A stretch of DNA of 64,000 nt, taken from NCBI RefSeq assembly GCF_029537375.1, contig NZ_CP120679.1, positions 1,786,001 through 1,850,000 on the forward strand. The letters run 5' to 3'. The DNA is from Bacillus sp. HSf4 (GTDB lineage: Bacteria > Bacillota > Bacilli > Bacillales > Bacillaceae). This document shows, piece after piece, positions 29,393 to 39,445 of this stretch; positions within the stretch are counted from its first letter, which is position 1; every line of letters starts with the position of its first letter. A program made the position numbers and the translations under genes. The notes under the pieces were generated by a model that saw only the letters and a program-made list of their open reading frames with translations, had not been told where the DNA came from and searched no databases.

Positions 29393-30391
29393 ATGGCAGG
29401 AGAAGTGCTCTCCCAAAATGAAATCGATGCATTGCTGTCAGCGATATCGACCGGAGAAATGGATGCCGATGAGCTGAAGAAAGAAGAGGCCGCCAAAAAA
29501 GTCAAAGTATATGATTTTAAACGGGCCCTCCGCTTTTCGAAGGATCAGATCCGCAGTCTGACGAGGATTCATGATAACTTTGCAAGGCTTTTAACGACCT
29601 ACTTTTCGGCGCAGCTGAGAACCTATATCCAGATTTCCGTCAGCTCGGTTGATCAGGTCCCTTACGAGGAGTTCATCAGATCGATTCCAAACATGACGAT
29701 CCTCAATCTTTTTGAGGTTCATCCTCTTGAAGGAAGGATCATGATGGAGATCAACCCGACCATCGCCTATGCGATGATGGACCGGGTGATGGGCGGGATC
29801 GGAACGAGTCATAACAAAATCGACAACATGACGGAAATCGAGACGAAGATCATGTCCAATTTGTTTGAAAGCTGCCTCACGAATTATAAAGATGCGTGGG
29901 AGTCGATTGCGGAAATTGAGCCGGAAATGTCCGATTTTGAAGTGAATCCGCAGTTTGTGCAAATGGTCTCGCCTAATGAGACGGTCGTTGTCATTTCGCT
30001 GAATACACAAATTGGAGATATTAGCGGGGTCATCAACCTGTGTATCCCGCATGTCGTTCTTGAACCGATCATTCCGAAGCTTTCCGTCCATTATTGGATG
30101 CAATCAGACAGAATTGAACCAAAGCCGGAGGAAACAAAGTCGATTGAAAAGCGGATCATGACGGCCCGGATCCCAATTGTCGCAGAACTCGGATCATCGG
30201 AACTAACCATTGAAGAGTTTTTGAGTTTAGAAATTGGAGATTGTATCACTTTGGACAAATCAGTAGCAGAACCTCTTACTGTTTTGGTCGGAGATAAACC
30301 GAAATTTCTAGGACAAGCCGGCCGAATGAATCGAAAAACTGCGATTCAAATTCTAGATCACGACATAAGAGGTGAAGAATATGGAGAATAA
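29393..30391 (+). CDS. fliM: Flagellar motor switch protein FliM
   Basis: FliM is a C-ring protein that binds CheY-P and sets rotation direction. The 332-residue product starts MAGEVLSQNEIDALLSAIST, the EIDALL CheY-P-binding peptide. The middle CheC-like domain includes GGIGTS, and the C-terminal SpoA domain contains VAELGSSELTIEEFLSLEIGD split over residues 262-282. It overlaps fliY by 11 bases. GGAGGTG precedes the ATG. Confidence 0.98.
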   Translation: MAGEVLSQNEIDALLSAISTGEMDADELKKEEAAKKVKVYDFKRALRFSKDQIRSLTRIHDNFARLLTTYFSAQLRTYIQISVSSVDQVPYEEFIRSIPNMTILNLFEVHPLEGRIMMEINPTIAYAMMDRVMGGIGTSHNKIDNMTEIETKIMSNLFESCLTNYKDAWESIAEIEPEMSDFEVNPQFVQMVSPNETVVVISLNTQIGDISGVINLCIPHVVLEPIIPKLSVHYWMQSDRIEPKPEETKSIEKRIMTARIPIVAELGSSELTIEEFLSLEIGDCITLDKSVAEPLTVLVGDKPKFLGQAGRMNRKTAIQILDHDIRGEEYGE

Positions 30392-31511
30392 CAATAAGTT
30401 ATCACAGGATGAAATTGATGCGCTGCTTAAAGGCGGCGATGACAATAATGGGGAGCAGCCGGAATCAGGATTGTCCCTGATGGAACAAGATACGATCGGG
30501 GAAATCGGAAATATTTCCTTTGGGAGCTCTGCAACAGCTTTGTCCACTTTGTTGAACCAAAAAGTCGAAATCACGACACCGACCGTATCGGTGATCGAAA
30601 AAAGCCATTTGAACGATGAGTTTCCGCACCCCTATGTATCGATCGGTGTGAGCTATACGGAAGGCTTTTCAGGCAACAATCTTCTCGTCATCAAACAGGA
30701 AGACGCAGCCGTCATCGCCGACTTGATGATGGGCGGAGACGGGGCGAATGCTGATCCGTCTCTTGGCGAGATTCATTTAAGCGCCGTCCAGGAAGCGATG
30801 AACCAAATGATGGGCTCAGCGGCGACTTCGATGTCAACCGTGTTCAGCAAGAAGATTGATATTTCGCCGCCTGAGGTTGATCTTCTTGATGTAAAGGAAG
30901 GGGAAGGAACAGACCATATTCCTAAAGAGGATCCACTTGTCAAAGTATCCTTCAGATTGAAAGTCGGAGATCTGATTGACTCGCACATTATGCAGCTTTA
31001 TCCGCTCACCTTTGCAAAAGATCTGATTGACGAATTGACGAATCAGGAAAGCGGTGAGCAGCCTGTAGAGGAACAGGTAGTGCCGGAGCAGGCACCGCCT
31101 GTACAGGATTCAGCCGCGCCTCAGCCTTCGCCGGCTCCGAAAAAAGAACCCGCTCCTAAACGGCAGGGTACGGCGAAAGTATCCGAACCTGTTCAGGTCA
31201 CACCGGCTGAGTTTGCTTCATTTGATTCCCAGCCTGAAGCACAGCCGCACCTCAACAACCTTGACATGCTCATGGACATTCCTTTATCCGTGACGGTCGA
31301 GCTTGGCAGAACAAGCCGCAGCGTCAAAGAGGTGCTGGAGCTGTCAACCGGCAGCATCATTGAGCTTGACAAGCTGGCCGGAGAACCGGTTGACATCCTC
31401 GTCAACCAGCGTGTTGTCGCCAAAGGGGAAGTCGTTGTCATCGATGAGAACTTCGGTGTCAGGGTGACAGACATTTTAAGTCAGGCGGAACGAATCAATA
31501 AATTAAGATAA
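30381..31511 (+). CDS. fliY: Flagellar switch phosphatase FliY
   Basis: FliY replaces FliN in Bacillus: it is a C-ring component and the main CheY-P phosphatase. The 376-residue product has an N-terminal CheY-P-binding peptide (LSQDEIDALLKGG) like that of FliM, a CheC-type phosphatase domain with two active-site helices (EIGNISFGSSATAL and VQEAMNQMMGSAAT), a Pro/Ala/Gln-rich linker (about residues 222-275), and a C-terminal FliN-like SpoA domain. ATG 30381 follows AGAGGTGAAG; an in-frame GTG at 30372 is within that site. Confidence 0.97.
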   Translation: MENNNKLSQDEIDALLKGGDDNNGEQPESGLSLMEQDTIGEIGNISFGSSATALSTLLNQKVEITTPTVSVIEKSHLNDEFPHPYVSIGVSYTEGFSGNNLLVIKQEDAAVIADLMMGGDGANADPSLGEIHLSAVQEAMNQMMGSAATSMSTVFSKKIDISPPEVDLLDVKEGEGTDHIPKEDPLVKVSFRLKVGDLIDSHIMQLYPLTFAKDLIDELTNQESGEQPVEEQVVPEQAPPVQDSAAPQPSPAPKKEPAPKRQGTAKVSEPVQVTPAEFASFDSQPEAQPHLNNLDMLMDIPLSVTVELGRTSRSVKEVLELSTGSIIELDKLAGEPVDILVNQRVVAKGEVVVIDENFGVRVTDILSQAERINKLR

Positions 31512-31539
31512 CAACAGATTGAATGAAGGAGAGATTAAG

Positions 31540-31902
31540 ATGGCTTACAAGATTTTAGTAGTTGATGATGCAGCATTTATGAGAATGATGATTAAAGATA
31601 TTTTGGTGAAAAACGGGTTTGAAGTGGTCGCCGAAGCTCAAGACGGAGCGCAGGCCGTAGAAAAATATAAAGAGCATACGCCGGATTTGGTGACAATGGA
31701 TATCACCATGCCGGAAAAAGACGGAATCACCGCTCTGAAAGAAATCAAGGAAATCGATCCTCAGGCAAAAATCATCATGTGTTCTGCAATGGGTCAGCAA
31801 TCAATGGTTATCGACGCCATCCAGGCGGGGGCGAAAGACTTTATCGTCAAACCGTTCCAGGCTGACCGCGTGATGGAAGCGATCAATAAAACGCTGAGCT
31901 AA
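31540..31902 (+). CDS. cheY: Chemotaxis response regulator CheY
   Basis: Single-domain receiver of 120 residues. Phosphoacceptor Asp54 is in VTMDITMPEKDG; the acidic pair DD is at residues 9-10, and the conserved Ser and Lys are in MCSAMGQ and FIVKPFQ. In Bacillus, CheY-P binding to FliM promotes counter-clockwise rotation and runs. GAAGGAGAG places the start at 31540 rather than the upstream TTG. Confidence 0.98.
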   Translation: MAYKILVVDDAAFMRMMIKDILVKNGFEVVAEAQDGAQAVEKYKEHTPDLVTMDITMPEKDGITALKEIKEIDPQAKIIMCSAMGQQSMVIDAIQAGAKDFIVKPFQADRVMEAINKTLS

Positions 31903-31917
31903 AGGGTGTACAACTTG

Positions 31918-32580
31918 TTGAAGAAATCTTTTATTATCACAGCCGGCATTTGCCTTCTGCTTTGTTTCGCAATGCCTCATCCTTTCGCTTTTGCCGAGGA
32001 GTCCGGCGATCAGACGGTTGATCAGCTGTTTAAGAAAGATGCAGGCGAACTCAAGGAAAAAGACAAAACAGAGCAAAAAAGCAGCGATTCCAAGAAGGAA
32101 GAGGCGGAGAGCAATCCCCCGTCTCCTTCCGTTTCCATATTTGATTTTGTCAAAATGATCGGCGCCCTGCTGTTCGTGATTTTTCTGATTTACGCTCTGG
32201 TTAGGTTTGTGAACAAACGAAACCGCCTGTTAAAACCTTTTCAGCATGTCGAAAACATCGGCGGCACTTCACTCGGGCAAAACAAATCCGTACAGCTCGT
32301 AAAAGTAGGAAACAGGGTGCTTGTCGTCGGCGTCGGGGAAAATATTCAGCTTTTAAAAGAGATCGATGATGAAAAGGAATGCGAAGACATCCTCAAACAG
32401 CACGAGGCTGCGATGAACAGCAAGATTGAATGGCAGAAATGGGTGGAGCAAGTCAAAGTTCCGGGCGTGCAAAAAAAAGGTGTCAAAGCTTCTTTTTCTG
32501 AATCATTAAAAGCGCAGCTTGCGGAATTGAAACAAAATCATGCAAAAGGCAGAAAGAAAGGCCAAAATCAACATGAATGA
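31918..32580 (+). CDS. fliO: Flagellar biosynthesis protein FliO (FliZ)
   Basis: FliO helps assemble the FliPQR export gate. The 220-residue product has an N-terminal signal-like hydrophobic stretch (about residues 5-24), a charged linker, and a membrane helix near residues 78-98 (FVKMIGALLFVIFLIYALV), then the FliO domain with HVENIGGTSLGQNKSVQLV. TTG 31918 gives the B. subtilis-like start MKKS; TTG 31915 and GTG 31906 are alternatives. It is named fliZ in B. subtilis. Confidence 0.93.
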   Translation: MKKSFIITAGICLLLCFAMPHPFAFAEESGDQTVDQLFKKDAGELKEKDKTEQKSSDSKKEEAESNPPSPSVSIFDFVKMIGALLFVIFLIYALVRFVNKRNRLLKPFQHVENIGGTSLGQNKSVQLVKVGNRVLVVGVGENIQLLKEIDDEKECEDILKQHEAAMNSKIEWQKWVEQVKVPGVQKKGVKASFSESLKAQLAELKQNHAKGRKKGQNQHE

Positions 32581-33238
32581 GTTTATTGATCTATTTAATT
32601 CAAGCGATGCGGCAAATGTCAGCACAAGCGTCAAGCTCTTGCTGCTTTTAACAGTATTTTCGATCGCTCCGGGCATCTTGATTCTGATGACGTGTTTTAC
32701 AAGGATTGTCATCGTGCTTTCCTTTGTGCGGACATCGCTGGCGACGCAGTCGATGCCGCCAAACCAGGTGCTGATCGGACTTGCGTTATTTTTAACGTTT
32801 TTCATTATGGGGCCGACGTTTTCAGAAATAAACAAAGAAGCGCTGACCCCTTTAATGGACAACAAAATTACGTTGGATGAAGCGTACACGAAAGCTGAAG
32901 CTCCGATTAAACAATTTATGAGCAAGCATACGAGGCAGAAGGATTTGGCTTTGTTTATGAATTATGCCAATAAGAAAACGCCTGAAAAGGTTGAAGATAT
33001 TCCGCTTTCAACGTTGGTTCCCGCGTTTGTCATCTCAGAATTGAAGACCGCGTTTCAAATGGGATTTATGATTTTTATTCCGTTTCTGGTAATCGATATG
33101 GTCGTGGCCAGTGTTTTGATGTCAATGGGGATGATGATGCTTCCGCCAGTCATGATTTCGCTGCCGTTTAAGATATTGCTTTTTGTCCTTGTGGACGGCT
33201 GGTATTTAATCGTTAAATCATTGCTGCAAAGCTTTTAG
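32573..33238 (+). CDS. fliP: Flagellar export gate protein FliP
   Basis: FliP is a core subunit of the export gate. The 221-residue product shows TRIVIVLSFVRTSLATQS and PPNQVLIGLALFLTFFI near the N-terminus, and membrane segments near the C-terminus with MGMMMLPPVMISLPFKI. It overlaps the fliO stop by eight bases; the ATG at 32573 gives the same length as in B. subtilis. Confidence 0.98.
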   Translation: MNEFIDLFNSSDAANVSTSVKLLLLLTVFSIAPGILILMTCFTRIVIVLSFVRTSLATQSMPPNQVLIGLALFLTFFIMGPTFSEINKEALTPLMDNKITLDEAYTKAEAPIKQFMSKHTRQKDLALFMNYANKKTPEKVEDIPLSTLVPAFVISELKTAFQMGFMIFIPFLVIDMVVASVLMSMGMMMLPPVMISLPFKILLFVLVDGWYLIVKSLLQSF

Positions 33239-33252
33239 AGTAGGTGCTAAAC

Positions 33253-33522
33253 ATGAATTCAGAATTTGTTATATCGATAGCTGAAAAAGCGGTATACGTG
33301 ACATTGCTCATCAGCGGGCCGCTGCTTGTGCTCGCTCTGGCGGTAGGGCTGATCGTCAGTATTTTTCAGGCAACGACTCAAATACAGGAACAGACTCTTG
33401 CATTTATACCGAAAATTGTCGCCGTCTTGGTGGGGCTCGTCATTTTTGGACCGTGGATGCTGTCGACGATTTTGTCTTTTGCGACCGAGCTGTTCTCCAA
33501 TTTAAATCGTTTTGCAGGGTAG
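33253..33522 (+). CDS. fliQ: Flagellar export gate protein FliQ
   Basis: FliQ is an 89-residue protein with two membrane helices (about residues 15-38 and 52-74) around the conserved SIFQATTQIQEQTLAFIPK loop. It packs around FliP and FliR in the export gate. ATG 33253 follows GAGTAGGTG; the in-frame GTG at 33244 lies in that site. Confidence 0.97.
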   Translation: MNSEFVISIAEKAVYVTLLISGPLLVLALAVGLIVSIFQATTQIQEQTLAFIPKIVAVLVGLVIFGPWMLSTILSFATELFSNLNRFAG

Positions 33523-33529
33523 TTTTCAG

Positions 33530-34309
33530 ATGATGTCAATTATTGAATCATTTCCAGCCTTTTTACTTGTGTTTGTCAGAGTGTCTGCCTTTTATGTCAC
33601 GGTGCCTCTATTTTCTTATCGGACAATTCCGGCCGTTCATAAAATAGGTTTTGCATTTTTTCTGGCGATTGTCAGTTTCAGTACGATTGAAAAGCCTCCC
33701 CAGCTAGATATTGACGCATTTTTTATGCTTTTGATCATGAAGGAGGCGCTTGTCGGACTTCTGCTCGGCCTGATTGCCTACATGATGATTTCCGCCGTTC
33801 AAATCGCCGGATCATTCATTGATTTTCAAATGGGATTCGCCGTGGCAAATGTCATCGATCCGCAGACAGGAGCGCAAAGCCCTCTGGTCGGCCAGTTTTT
33901 GTATACGCTGGCCCTGCTTTTCATGCTGAGCCTGAATGCGCACCATCTGCTGCTTGACGGGATTTACTACAGTTATCAATACATCCCGGTCGACCGTCTG
34001 GCGTTGGGATTTGGGGATGAAGCATTCCCGGAGTTTATCGCGAAAAGCTTCAACACGATGTTCATTACGGCTTTTCAATTGGCTGCACCTGTTGTCGCCT
34101 GTTTGTTTTTAGTCGATCTGGCACTCGGAATTGTCGCAAGAACGGTGCCGCAGCTGAACGTATTTGTCGTCGGTCTTCCTTTGAAAATCGCGGTCACCTT
34201 TATCATGCTCATCATCTTTATGTCCGTCATGTTCAGCATGATTCAGCACGTATTTGAGTTTGCCATTCGGACGATGAGAGATCTATTAAGTTTGCTTGGG
34301 GTGGCATGA
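33530..34309 (+). CDS. fliR: Flagellar export gate protein FliR
   Basis: FliR is a multi-pass export-gate protein. The 259-residue product has about six hydrophobic segments and family motifs SFIDFQMGFAVANVIDPQTG and VPQLNVFVVGLPLKI. The start is ATG 33530 or the adjacent ATG 33533. Its stop overlaps flhB. In some clostridia these two genes are fused; here they are separate. Confidence 0.97.
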   Translation: MMSIIESFPAFLLVFVRVSAFYVTVPLFSYRTIPAVHKIGFAFFLAIVSFSTIEKPPQLDIDAFFMLLIMKEALVGLLLGLIAYMMISAVQIAGSFIDFQMGFAVANVIDPQTGAQSPLVGQFLYTLALLFMLSLNAHHLLLDGIYYSYQYIPVDRLALGFGDEAFPEFIAKSFNTMFITAFQLAAPVVACLFLVDLALGIVARTVPQLNVFVVGLPLKIAVTFIMLIIFMSVMFSMIQHVFEFAIRTMRDLLSLLGVA

Positions 34310-35388
34310 TGAAGCTGACGTTGGATTTGCAATTTTTTGCAGGGGAAAAAACAGAAAAAGCGACGCCGAAAAAACGGCGCGAGACGAGAAAAAAAGGACA
34401 GGTTGCCAAAAGCGCGGATGTCAATACAGCGGTCACACTCCTGATCGTCTTTATGTCCTTCTTATTTATCGGTCCGCTGATGAGAGACCGCTTGCTCGGC
34501 CTGATTGAGAGGTTTTTTAGAGACATGCTCACCATGAAGCTTACGGCCGGCAATATACCGGGGCTATTTACGGAGCTGGCGCTGGAAGCAGGCCTTCTCA
34601 TGGCTCCGGTCATGCTGACGGCTCTCATCTCAGGCGTTTTAAGCAACTATTTGCAAGTCGGGTTTTTATTTGCACCGGAAGCGGTGAAGCCCGATTTGAA
34701 AAAGCTCGATCCGCTCAAAGGGTTTAAGCGGATCTACAGCATCAGGGCGATCGTAGAACTATTAAAATCCATTTTGAAAATCGCCGTCGTCGGCAGTGTG
34801 ACATTCGCCGTTTTGTGGCTGAACTTTGACAAGATTCTCAGAATCCCGCTTTTGTCACCGGGGGAGACATTGTCATATGTCGGCTGGCTCACCTTTTTAA
34901 TGGGCGTTTCGGCAGCGGTGGCGCTGATTTTTCTCGCACTGCTCGATTATCTCTATCAGAAGTTTGATTATGAGAAAAACATTCGAATGTCCAAACAGGA
35001 TATTAAAGATGAGTATAAAAAAACGGAAGGCGATCCGCTGATTAAATCCAAGATTAAGCAAAAACAAAAAGAAATGGCGATGCGCCGCATGATGCAGGAG
35101 GTTCCGAAGGCCGACGTCATCATTACGAACCCGACCCACTACGCCATCGCCCTTAAATATGACGAAGGCAAAATGGATGCGCCGTTTATCATCGCAAAAG
35201 GCGTCGACCTCATGGCGCAGAAAATCAAGCAGATTGCCAAAGAGCATGACGTCATGATGGTCGAGAACAGACCGCTGGCGAGAGCCCTCTATGATCAGGT
35301 GGAAATTGATCAGGCCGTTCCCGAGGAATTTTTTAAGGCCGTTGCTGAAATCCTGGCCTATGTATATAAAACAAAGCAAAAAATCTAG
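34309..35388 (+). CDS. flhB: Flagellar export switch protein FlhB
   Basis: FlhB controls which substrates the export gate accepts. The 359-residue product has four membrane segments (about residues 35-205) and a cytoplasmic domain with the self-cleaving NPTH site at residues 274-277. The start LQFFAGEKTEKATPKKRRE is typical. ATG 34309 overlaps the fliR stop; ATG 34306 is also possible. A stand-alone copy of the post-cleavage domain (ylqH) lies at 7701-7982. Confidence 0.97.
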   Translation: MKLTLDLQFFAGEKTEKATPKKRRETRKKGQVAKSADVNTAVTLLIVFMSFLFIGPLMRDRLLGLIERFFRDMLTMKLTAGNIPGLFTELALEAGLLMAPVMLTALISGVLSNYLQVGFLFAPEAVKPDLKKLDPLKGFKRIYSIRAIVELLKSILKIAVVGSVTFAVLWLNFDKILRIPLLSPGETLSYVGWLTFLMGVSAAVALIFLALLDYLYQKFDYEKNIRMSKQDIKDEYKKTEGDPLIKSKIKQKQKEMAMRRMMQEVPKADVIITNPTHYAIALKYDEGKMDAPFIIAKGVDLMAQKIKQIAKEHDVMMVENRPLARALYDQVEIDQAVPEEFFKAVAEILAYVYKTKQKI

Positions 35389-35421
35389 TGAATTTTTTAG
35401 TTTTAAAAGGAGAGAAACAGC

Positions 35422-37458
35422 ATGTCTGCAAGAGATTTATCTATTTTATCCGGCGTTGTCCTCATCGTGGCAATGCTTATCATTCCCTTTCCAACATGGA
35501 TGTTAAGCATTTTAATTATCGTTAATATTTCTCTTGCGTTAATCGTGCTTCTCACCACAATGAACATGCAAGAACCGCTGCAATTTTCGATTTTTCCTTC
35601 TTTATTGCTGCTGCTTACCCTGTTTCGTTTAGGGCTGAACGTATCGACAACCCGTTCGATTTTGTCGAACGGTGATGCCGGGAAAGTCGTCGAAACATTC
35701 GGGTCTTTCGTCGTCGGCGGCAATGTTTTAGTCGGTCTCGTCGTTTTCATCATCTTGATCATCATCCAATTCATCGTCATTACAAAAGGGGCCGAGCGGG
35801 TTTCCGAAGTTGCTGCGAGATTTACGCTCGATGCCATGCCGGGAAAACAGATGAGCATCGATGCCGATCTGAACGCCGGTATGGTGACCGAACAGGAAGC
35901 GAAAGTCCGCCGGGAAAAAGTGGCCCGGGAAGCGGATTTCTACGGAGCGATGGACGGTGCCAGCAAATTCGTCAAAGGGGATGCGATCGCCGGGATCATC
36001 ATCGTTCTCATCAACGTCCTTTTCGGGATCATCATCGGCATGCTGCAGAAACAGATGAGCATACAGGATGCTGCATCACATTTTACGCTCTTGTCCGTTG
36101 GGGATGGAATCGTATCACAGCTCCCCGCGCTTCTGATCTCAACAGCGACGGGTATCGTCGTCACAAGGGCTGCATCAGAAGGGAATCTTGGCCACGATAT
36201 TACAGGCCAGCTGTTTGCTTATCCGAAGCTCTTGTATGTCACAGCCGGAACGATTTTCTTATTGGGTCTGTTCACACCGATCGGCATTCTGCTGACCGGG
36301 CCTTTGGCACTCCTCCTCGCGTTTGGCGCCTACATGCTTTCTAAAGCCGGAGATGAAAAGGAAAAAGAGGAAGATATCTTAGAGGAAGAAGCGGAAGTGG
36401 ATGAATTGAAAAGTCCGGAAAGCGTCGTTCATCTGCTTGATATCGATCCGATCGAATTTGAATTCGGCTACGGACTGATCCCTCTCGCAGATACGAATCA
36501 AGGCGGGGATCTTTTGGACCGAATCGTGATGATCAGGCGGCAGCTCGCCATCGAGCTCGGTCTCGTGATTCCGGTCGTCAGGATCAGGGACAACATCGCC
36601 CTGCAGCCGAATGAGTACAGGCTGAAAATCAAAGGAAACGAAGCAGCCAAAGGCGAGCTTCTCCTCGATCACTTTTTGGCGATGTCGCCGACTGGTGAGG
36701 ATGATCAAATCGAAGGGATTGATACGGTTGAGCCATCCTTTGGGCTTCCGGCTAAGTGGATTTCCGAATCTCAAAAAGATCAGGCTGAAATGCTCGGGTA
36801 CACGGTCGTTGATCCGGCTTCAGTCGTGTCGACACATATTACCGAACAAGTGAAAAAGCACGCCCATGAACTGATTGGCAGACAGGAAACAAAGCAGCTG
36901 ATCGACCATTTGAAAGAGTCGTATCCTGTTTTGGTCGAAGAAGTGACGCCGAACCCGCTGTCTGTCGGTGATATTCAAAAAGTACTGGCTAAACTGCTCA
37001 AAGAAAAAGTGTCCATCCGCAATCTGGTGACGATTTTTGAAACCTTGGCGGACTATGGAAAGCTGACGACAGATTCAGACATGCTGACAGAGTATGCAAG
37101 GCAGTCTCTTGCCAAGCAGATCACAGCCCAATATGCAAAGGAAAACGAGACACTGAAAGTGGTGACCTGCTCGGGACGGGTTGAAAAGGCCGTCGCCGAA
37201 GGTATCCAGCAGACCGAACACGGCAACTATCTGTCTCTTGAACCGGCAGTATCCGAAAATATCATTCAATCTGTCGCAAGGGAAATCGAACAGCTTTCAT
37301 TAAGACAGGAAATGCCGATTCTGCTATGCTCGCCGCCAGTCAGAATGTATGTCAAACAGCTCTTGGAGCGATATTTCCCTGATCTGCCGGTTCTTTCATA
37401 TAACGAACTGGAGGCCAATGTTGAAGTTCAAAGTATCGGGGTGGTGGATATTCAATGA
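35422..37458 (+). CDS. flhA: Flagellar export protein FlhA
   Basis: FlhA is the largest export-gate subunit and docks late substrates and chaperones. The 678-residue product has about eight membrane segments in the first 310 residues, with FRLGLNVSTTR and the FHIPEP-type loop region RFTLDAMPGKQMSIDADLNAG (near residues 133-153), then a cytoplasmic domain of about 350 residues. AAAAGGAGAG precedes the start. Confidence 0.98.
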   Translation: MSARDLSILSGVVLIVAMLIIPFPTWMLSILIIVNISLALIVLLTTMNMQEPLQFSIFPSLLLLLTLFRLGLNVSTTRSILSNGDAGKVVETFGSFVVGGNVLVGLVVFIILIIIQFIVITKGAERVSEVAARFTLDAMPGKQMSIDADLNAGMVTEQEAKVRREKVAREADFYGAMDGASKFVKGDAIAGIIIVLINVLFGIIIGMLQKQMSIQDAASHFTLLSVGDGIVSQLPALLISTATGIVVTRAASEGNLGHDITGQLFAYPKLLYVTAGTIFLLGLFTPIGILLTGPLALLLAFGAYMLSKAGDEKEKEEDILEEEAEVDELKSPESVVHLLDIDPIEFEFGYGLIPLADTNQGGDLLDRIVMIRRQLAIELGLVIPVVRIRDNIALQPNEYRLKIKGNEAAKGELLLDHFLAMSPTGEDDQIEGIDTVEPSFGLPAKWISESQKDQAEMLGYTVVDPASVVSTHITEQVKKHAHELIGRQETKQLIDHLKESYPVLVEEVTPNPLSVGDIQKVLAKLLKEKVSIRNLVTIFETLADYGKLTTDSDMLTEYARQSLAKQITAQYAKENETLKVVTCSGRVEKAVAEGIQQTEHGNYLSLEPAVSENIIQSVAREIEQLSLRQEMPILLCSPPVRMYVKQLLERYFPDLPVLSYNELEANVEVQSIGVVDIQ

Positions 37459-38558
37459 AAATCAAAAAGTTTGTAGCTGGTTCCATGCAGGAAGCCACAA
37501 AGCAAATAAGACAAGAGCTCGGAAATGACGCCGTGATCCTCAACTCCAAAAAGATCCAAACGAGAAAGTTTCTCGGTCTGGTCAAAAAGCCGGGCGTTGA
37601 AGTGATCGCTGTTGTTGACCAAGACTTTTCCGATTCGCCAAAACCGCTCGAGAAACCGAAAGCTGCTTTCCCAGAACAAAGCTTTACACCCGTAAAGTCT
37701 GATTTGGCAGACCAGGTCAAAGAGCTAAAACAACTGCTTGAAGTGCATCGGCATGACGAACCAGTTGATGTGTTGCCAGAGCCGCTGAAAAAAGCGGACC
37801 GGCTTCTCGCAAAGCAAGGTGTATCAACCGCCATCCGCACGAAAGCGTTGGGTGATTTAATCAGCACCCCTTTAAAAAACGGTGAACAGTGGACGGAAGA
37901 ACAGGTGCTTCACCGCTTGACAGACGCTTTAGCCGAGCTTCTGCCTGAAAATCCTGAGAAAGATATGATCATTCGTTCACAGTATGTCGTCCTGTTCGGC
38001 CCGACCGGGGTCGGCAAAACGACGACATTGGCCAAGCTTGCCGCTACATCTGTACTGGAAGAACAAAAAAGAATCGCCTTTATTACGACAGATACATACA
38101 GGATTGCGGCCGTCGACCAGTTGAAAACGTATGCCGAGCTTCTGAATGCTCCGCTTGAAGTGTGCTATACGAAAGAGGAATTTCAAGCAGCACAGCAAAA
38201 ATTTGCCGATTTCGATCATGTGTTCATCGATACAGCGGGCCGCAATTTCAAAGATGGACAATACGTCAGGGAGCTGCAGGAGACCATTCCGTTTGAACGG
38301 AAGATTCAGGCGTTTCTCGTCCTGTCTGCAACAAGCAAATATGAGGATATGAAAGAACTGATCAGACAGTTTTCCAGCGTCCCAATCGACCATTTGATTT
38401 TCACGAAAGTGGATGAAACCGATTCATTGGGGAGCGTCATGAATCTGCTGGCTGAATCGAGAATCGGTCTCGGCTATATGACAAACGGCCAAAACGTTCC
38501 GGAAGATATCCGCTGCTTGTCAAACGCATCTTTTGTCAGACTGCTTACGGGGTGTTGA
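37455..38558 (+). CDS. flhF: Flagellar placement GTPase FlhF
   Basis: FlhF is an SRP-type GTPase that, with FlhG, sets the position and number of flagella. The 367-residue product has a basic N-terminal B domain, an N domain, and a G domain with [10 protein letters not shown] near residue 180, TTDTYRIAA and IDTAGRNF. It is a paralogue of Ffh at the left end of the window. It overlaps flhA by ATGA. Confidence 0.97.
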   Translation: MKIKKFVAGSMQEATKQIRQELGNDAVILNSKKIQTRKFLGLVKKPGVEVIAVVDQDFSDSPKPLEKPKAAFPEQSFTPVKSDLADQVKELKQLLEVHRHDEPVDVLPEPLKKADRLLAKQGVSTAIRTKALGDLISTPLKNGEQWTEEQVLHRLTDALAELLPENPEKDMIIRSQYVVLFGPTGVGKTTTLAKLAATSVLEEQKRIAFITTDTYRIAAVDQLKTYAELLNAPLEVCYTKEEFQAAQQKFADFDHVFIDTAGRNFKDGQYVRELQETIPFERKIQAFLVLSATSKYEDMKELIRQFSSVPIDHLIFTKVDETDSLGSVMNLLAESRIGLGYMTNGQNVPEDIRCLSNASFVRLLTGC

Positions 38559-38560
38559 AC

Positions 38561-39445
38561 ATGGATCAGGCAGAAAGCTTACGAAAACGAATGGAAGAGC
38601 GCCTTTTCGAGCCGCCCGCCGTGTATCGAAAAAAAGCGAAAACACTGGCTGTGATCAGCGGCAAGGGAGGCGTGGGAAAGTCCAATCTATCGCTGAATAC
38701 GGCGCTGGCACTTTCAGAAAAAGGAAAAAACGTCCTTTTGATCGATCTTGATGTCGGAATGGGGAACATCGACATCCTGATCGGCCGGCAGTCTCTTTAC
38801 ACCATGATGGATGTATTGAATCAAAAAATGCCTTTTGACCGCGCTGTCTCTACAGGTCCGAAGGGGGTTCGATATATTGCGGGCGGGACGGGGCTGAACA
38901 CGCTGTTTGAATTAAGCCGTGAGAAATGGTCGTTTTTTCTTCAGGAACTGTCAGCTGTTATGGGGGATTTTGACCATGTGCTGTTTGACATGGGAGCGGG
39001 ATTGTCAAAAGACCAGCTGCCCTTCGTCCTTGCAGCCGACGAAATCCTGGTTGTCACCACGCCTGAGCCGACATCCATTATGGATGCCTACAGTGCAATC
39101 AAGCATCTGGCGCTGACCCGGCAGAAGCTGCAGATGAAGGTCGTTGTCAACCGCTGCACAAGCCAAAAGGACGGAATATCCGCTTTTCTGCGCCTTTCCA
39201 AAACAGTAAACGCGTTTTTGCAGGAAAACCTGGCATACGCAGGACCGATTCCTGAGGATTCGATCGTCTCAAAAGCCGTTGTGGAGCAGGTTCCGTTTCT
39301 GATGAAGAATCCGCGCTCAAAACCGAGCAGGGCGGTTTACCTTTTGGCAGATTCGCTGCTTGAGGACGACAACAAGGATCCCGGTGAAACTCGGTCGTTT
39401 ATCGATAAATTATCTTCATTTTTGAGGAGGGGCAATGCAACATGA
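38561..39445 (+). CDS. flhG: MinD-like ATPase FlhG (YlxH)
   Basis: FlhG is a MinD/ParA-type ATPase that stimulates FlhF and helps pattern flagella. The 294-residue product has an N-terminal activator peptide with DQAESLRKR, a deviant Walker [11 protein letters not shown] near residues 31-40, and [14 protein letters not shown] 38561 follows GGGGTG; an in-frame GTG at 38552 is less likely. It overlaps cheB. Confidence 0.96.
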   Translation: MDQAESLRKRMEERLFEPPAVYRKKAKTLAVISGKGGVGKSNLSLNTALALSEKGKNVLLIDLDVGMGNIDILIGRQSLYTMMDVLNQKMPFDRAVSTGPKGVRYIAGGTGLNTLFELSREKWSFFLQELSAVMGDFDHVLFDMGAGLSKDQLPFVLAADEILVVTTPEPTSIMDAYSAIKHLALTRQKLQMKVVVNRCTSQKDGISAFLRLSKTVNAFLQENLAYAGPIPEDSIVSKAVVEQVPFLMKNPRSKPSRAVYLLADSLLEDDNKDPGETRSFIDKLSSFLRRGNAT

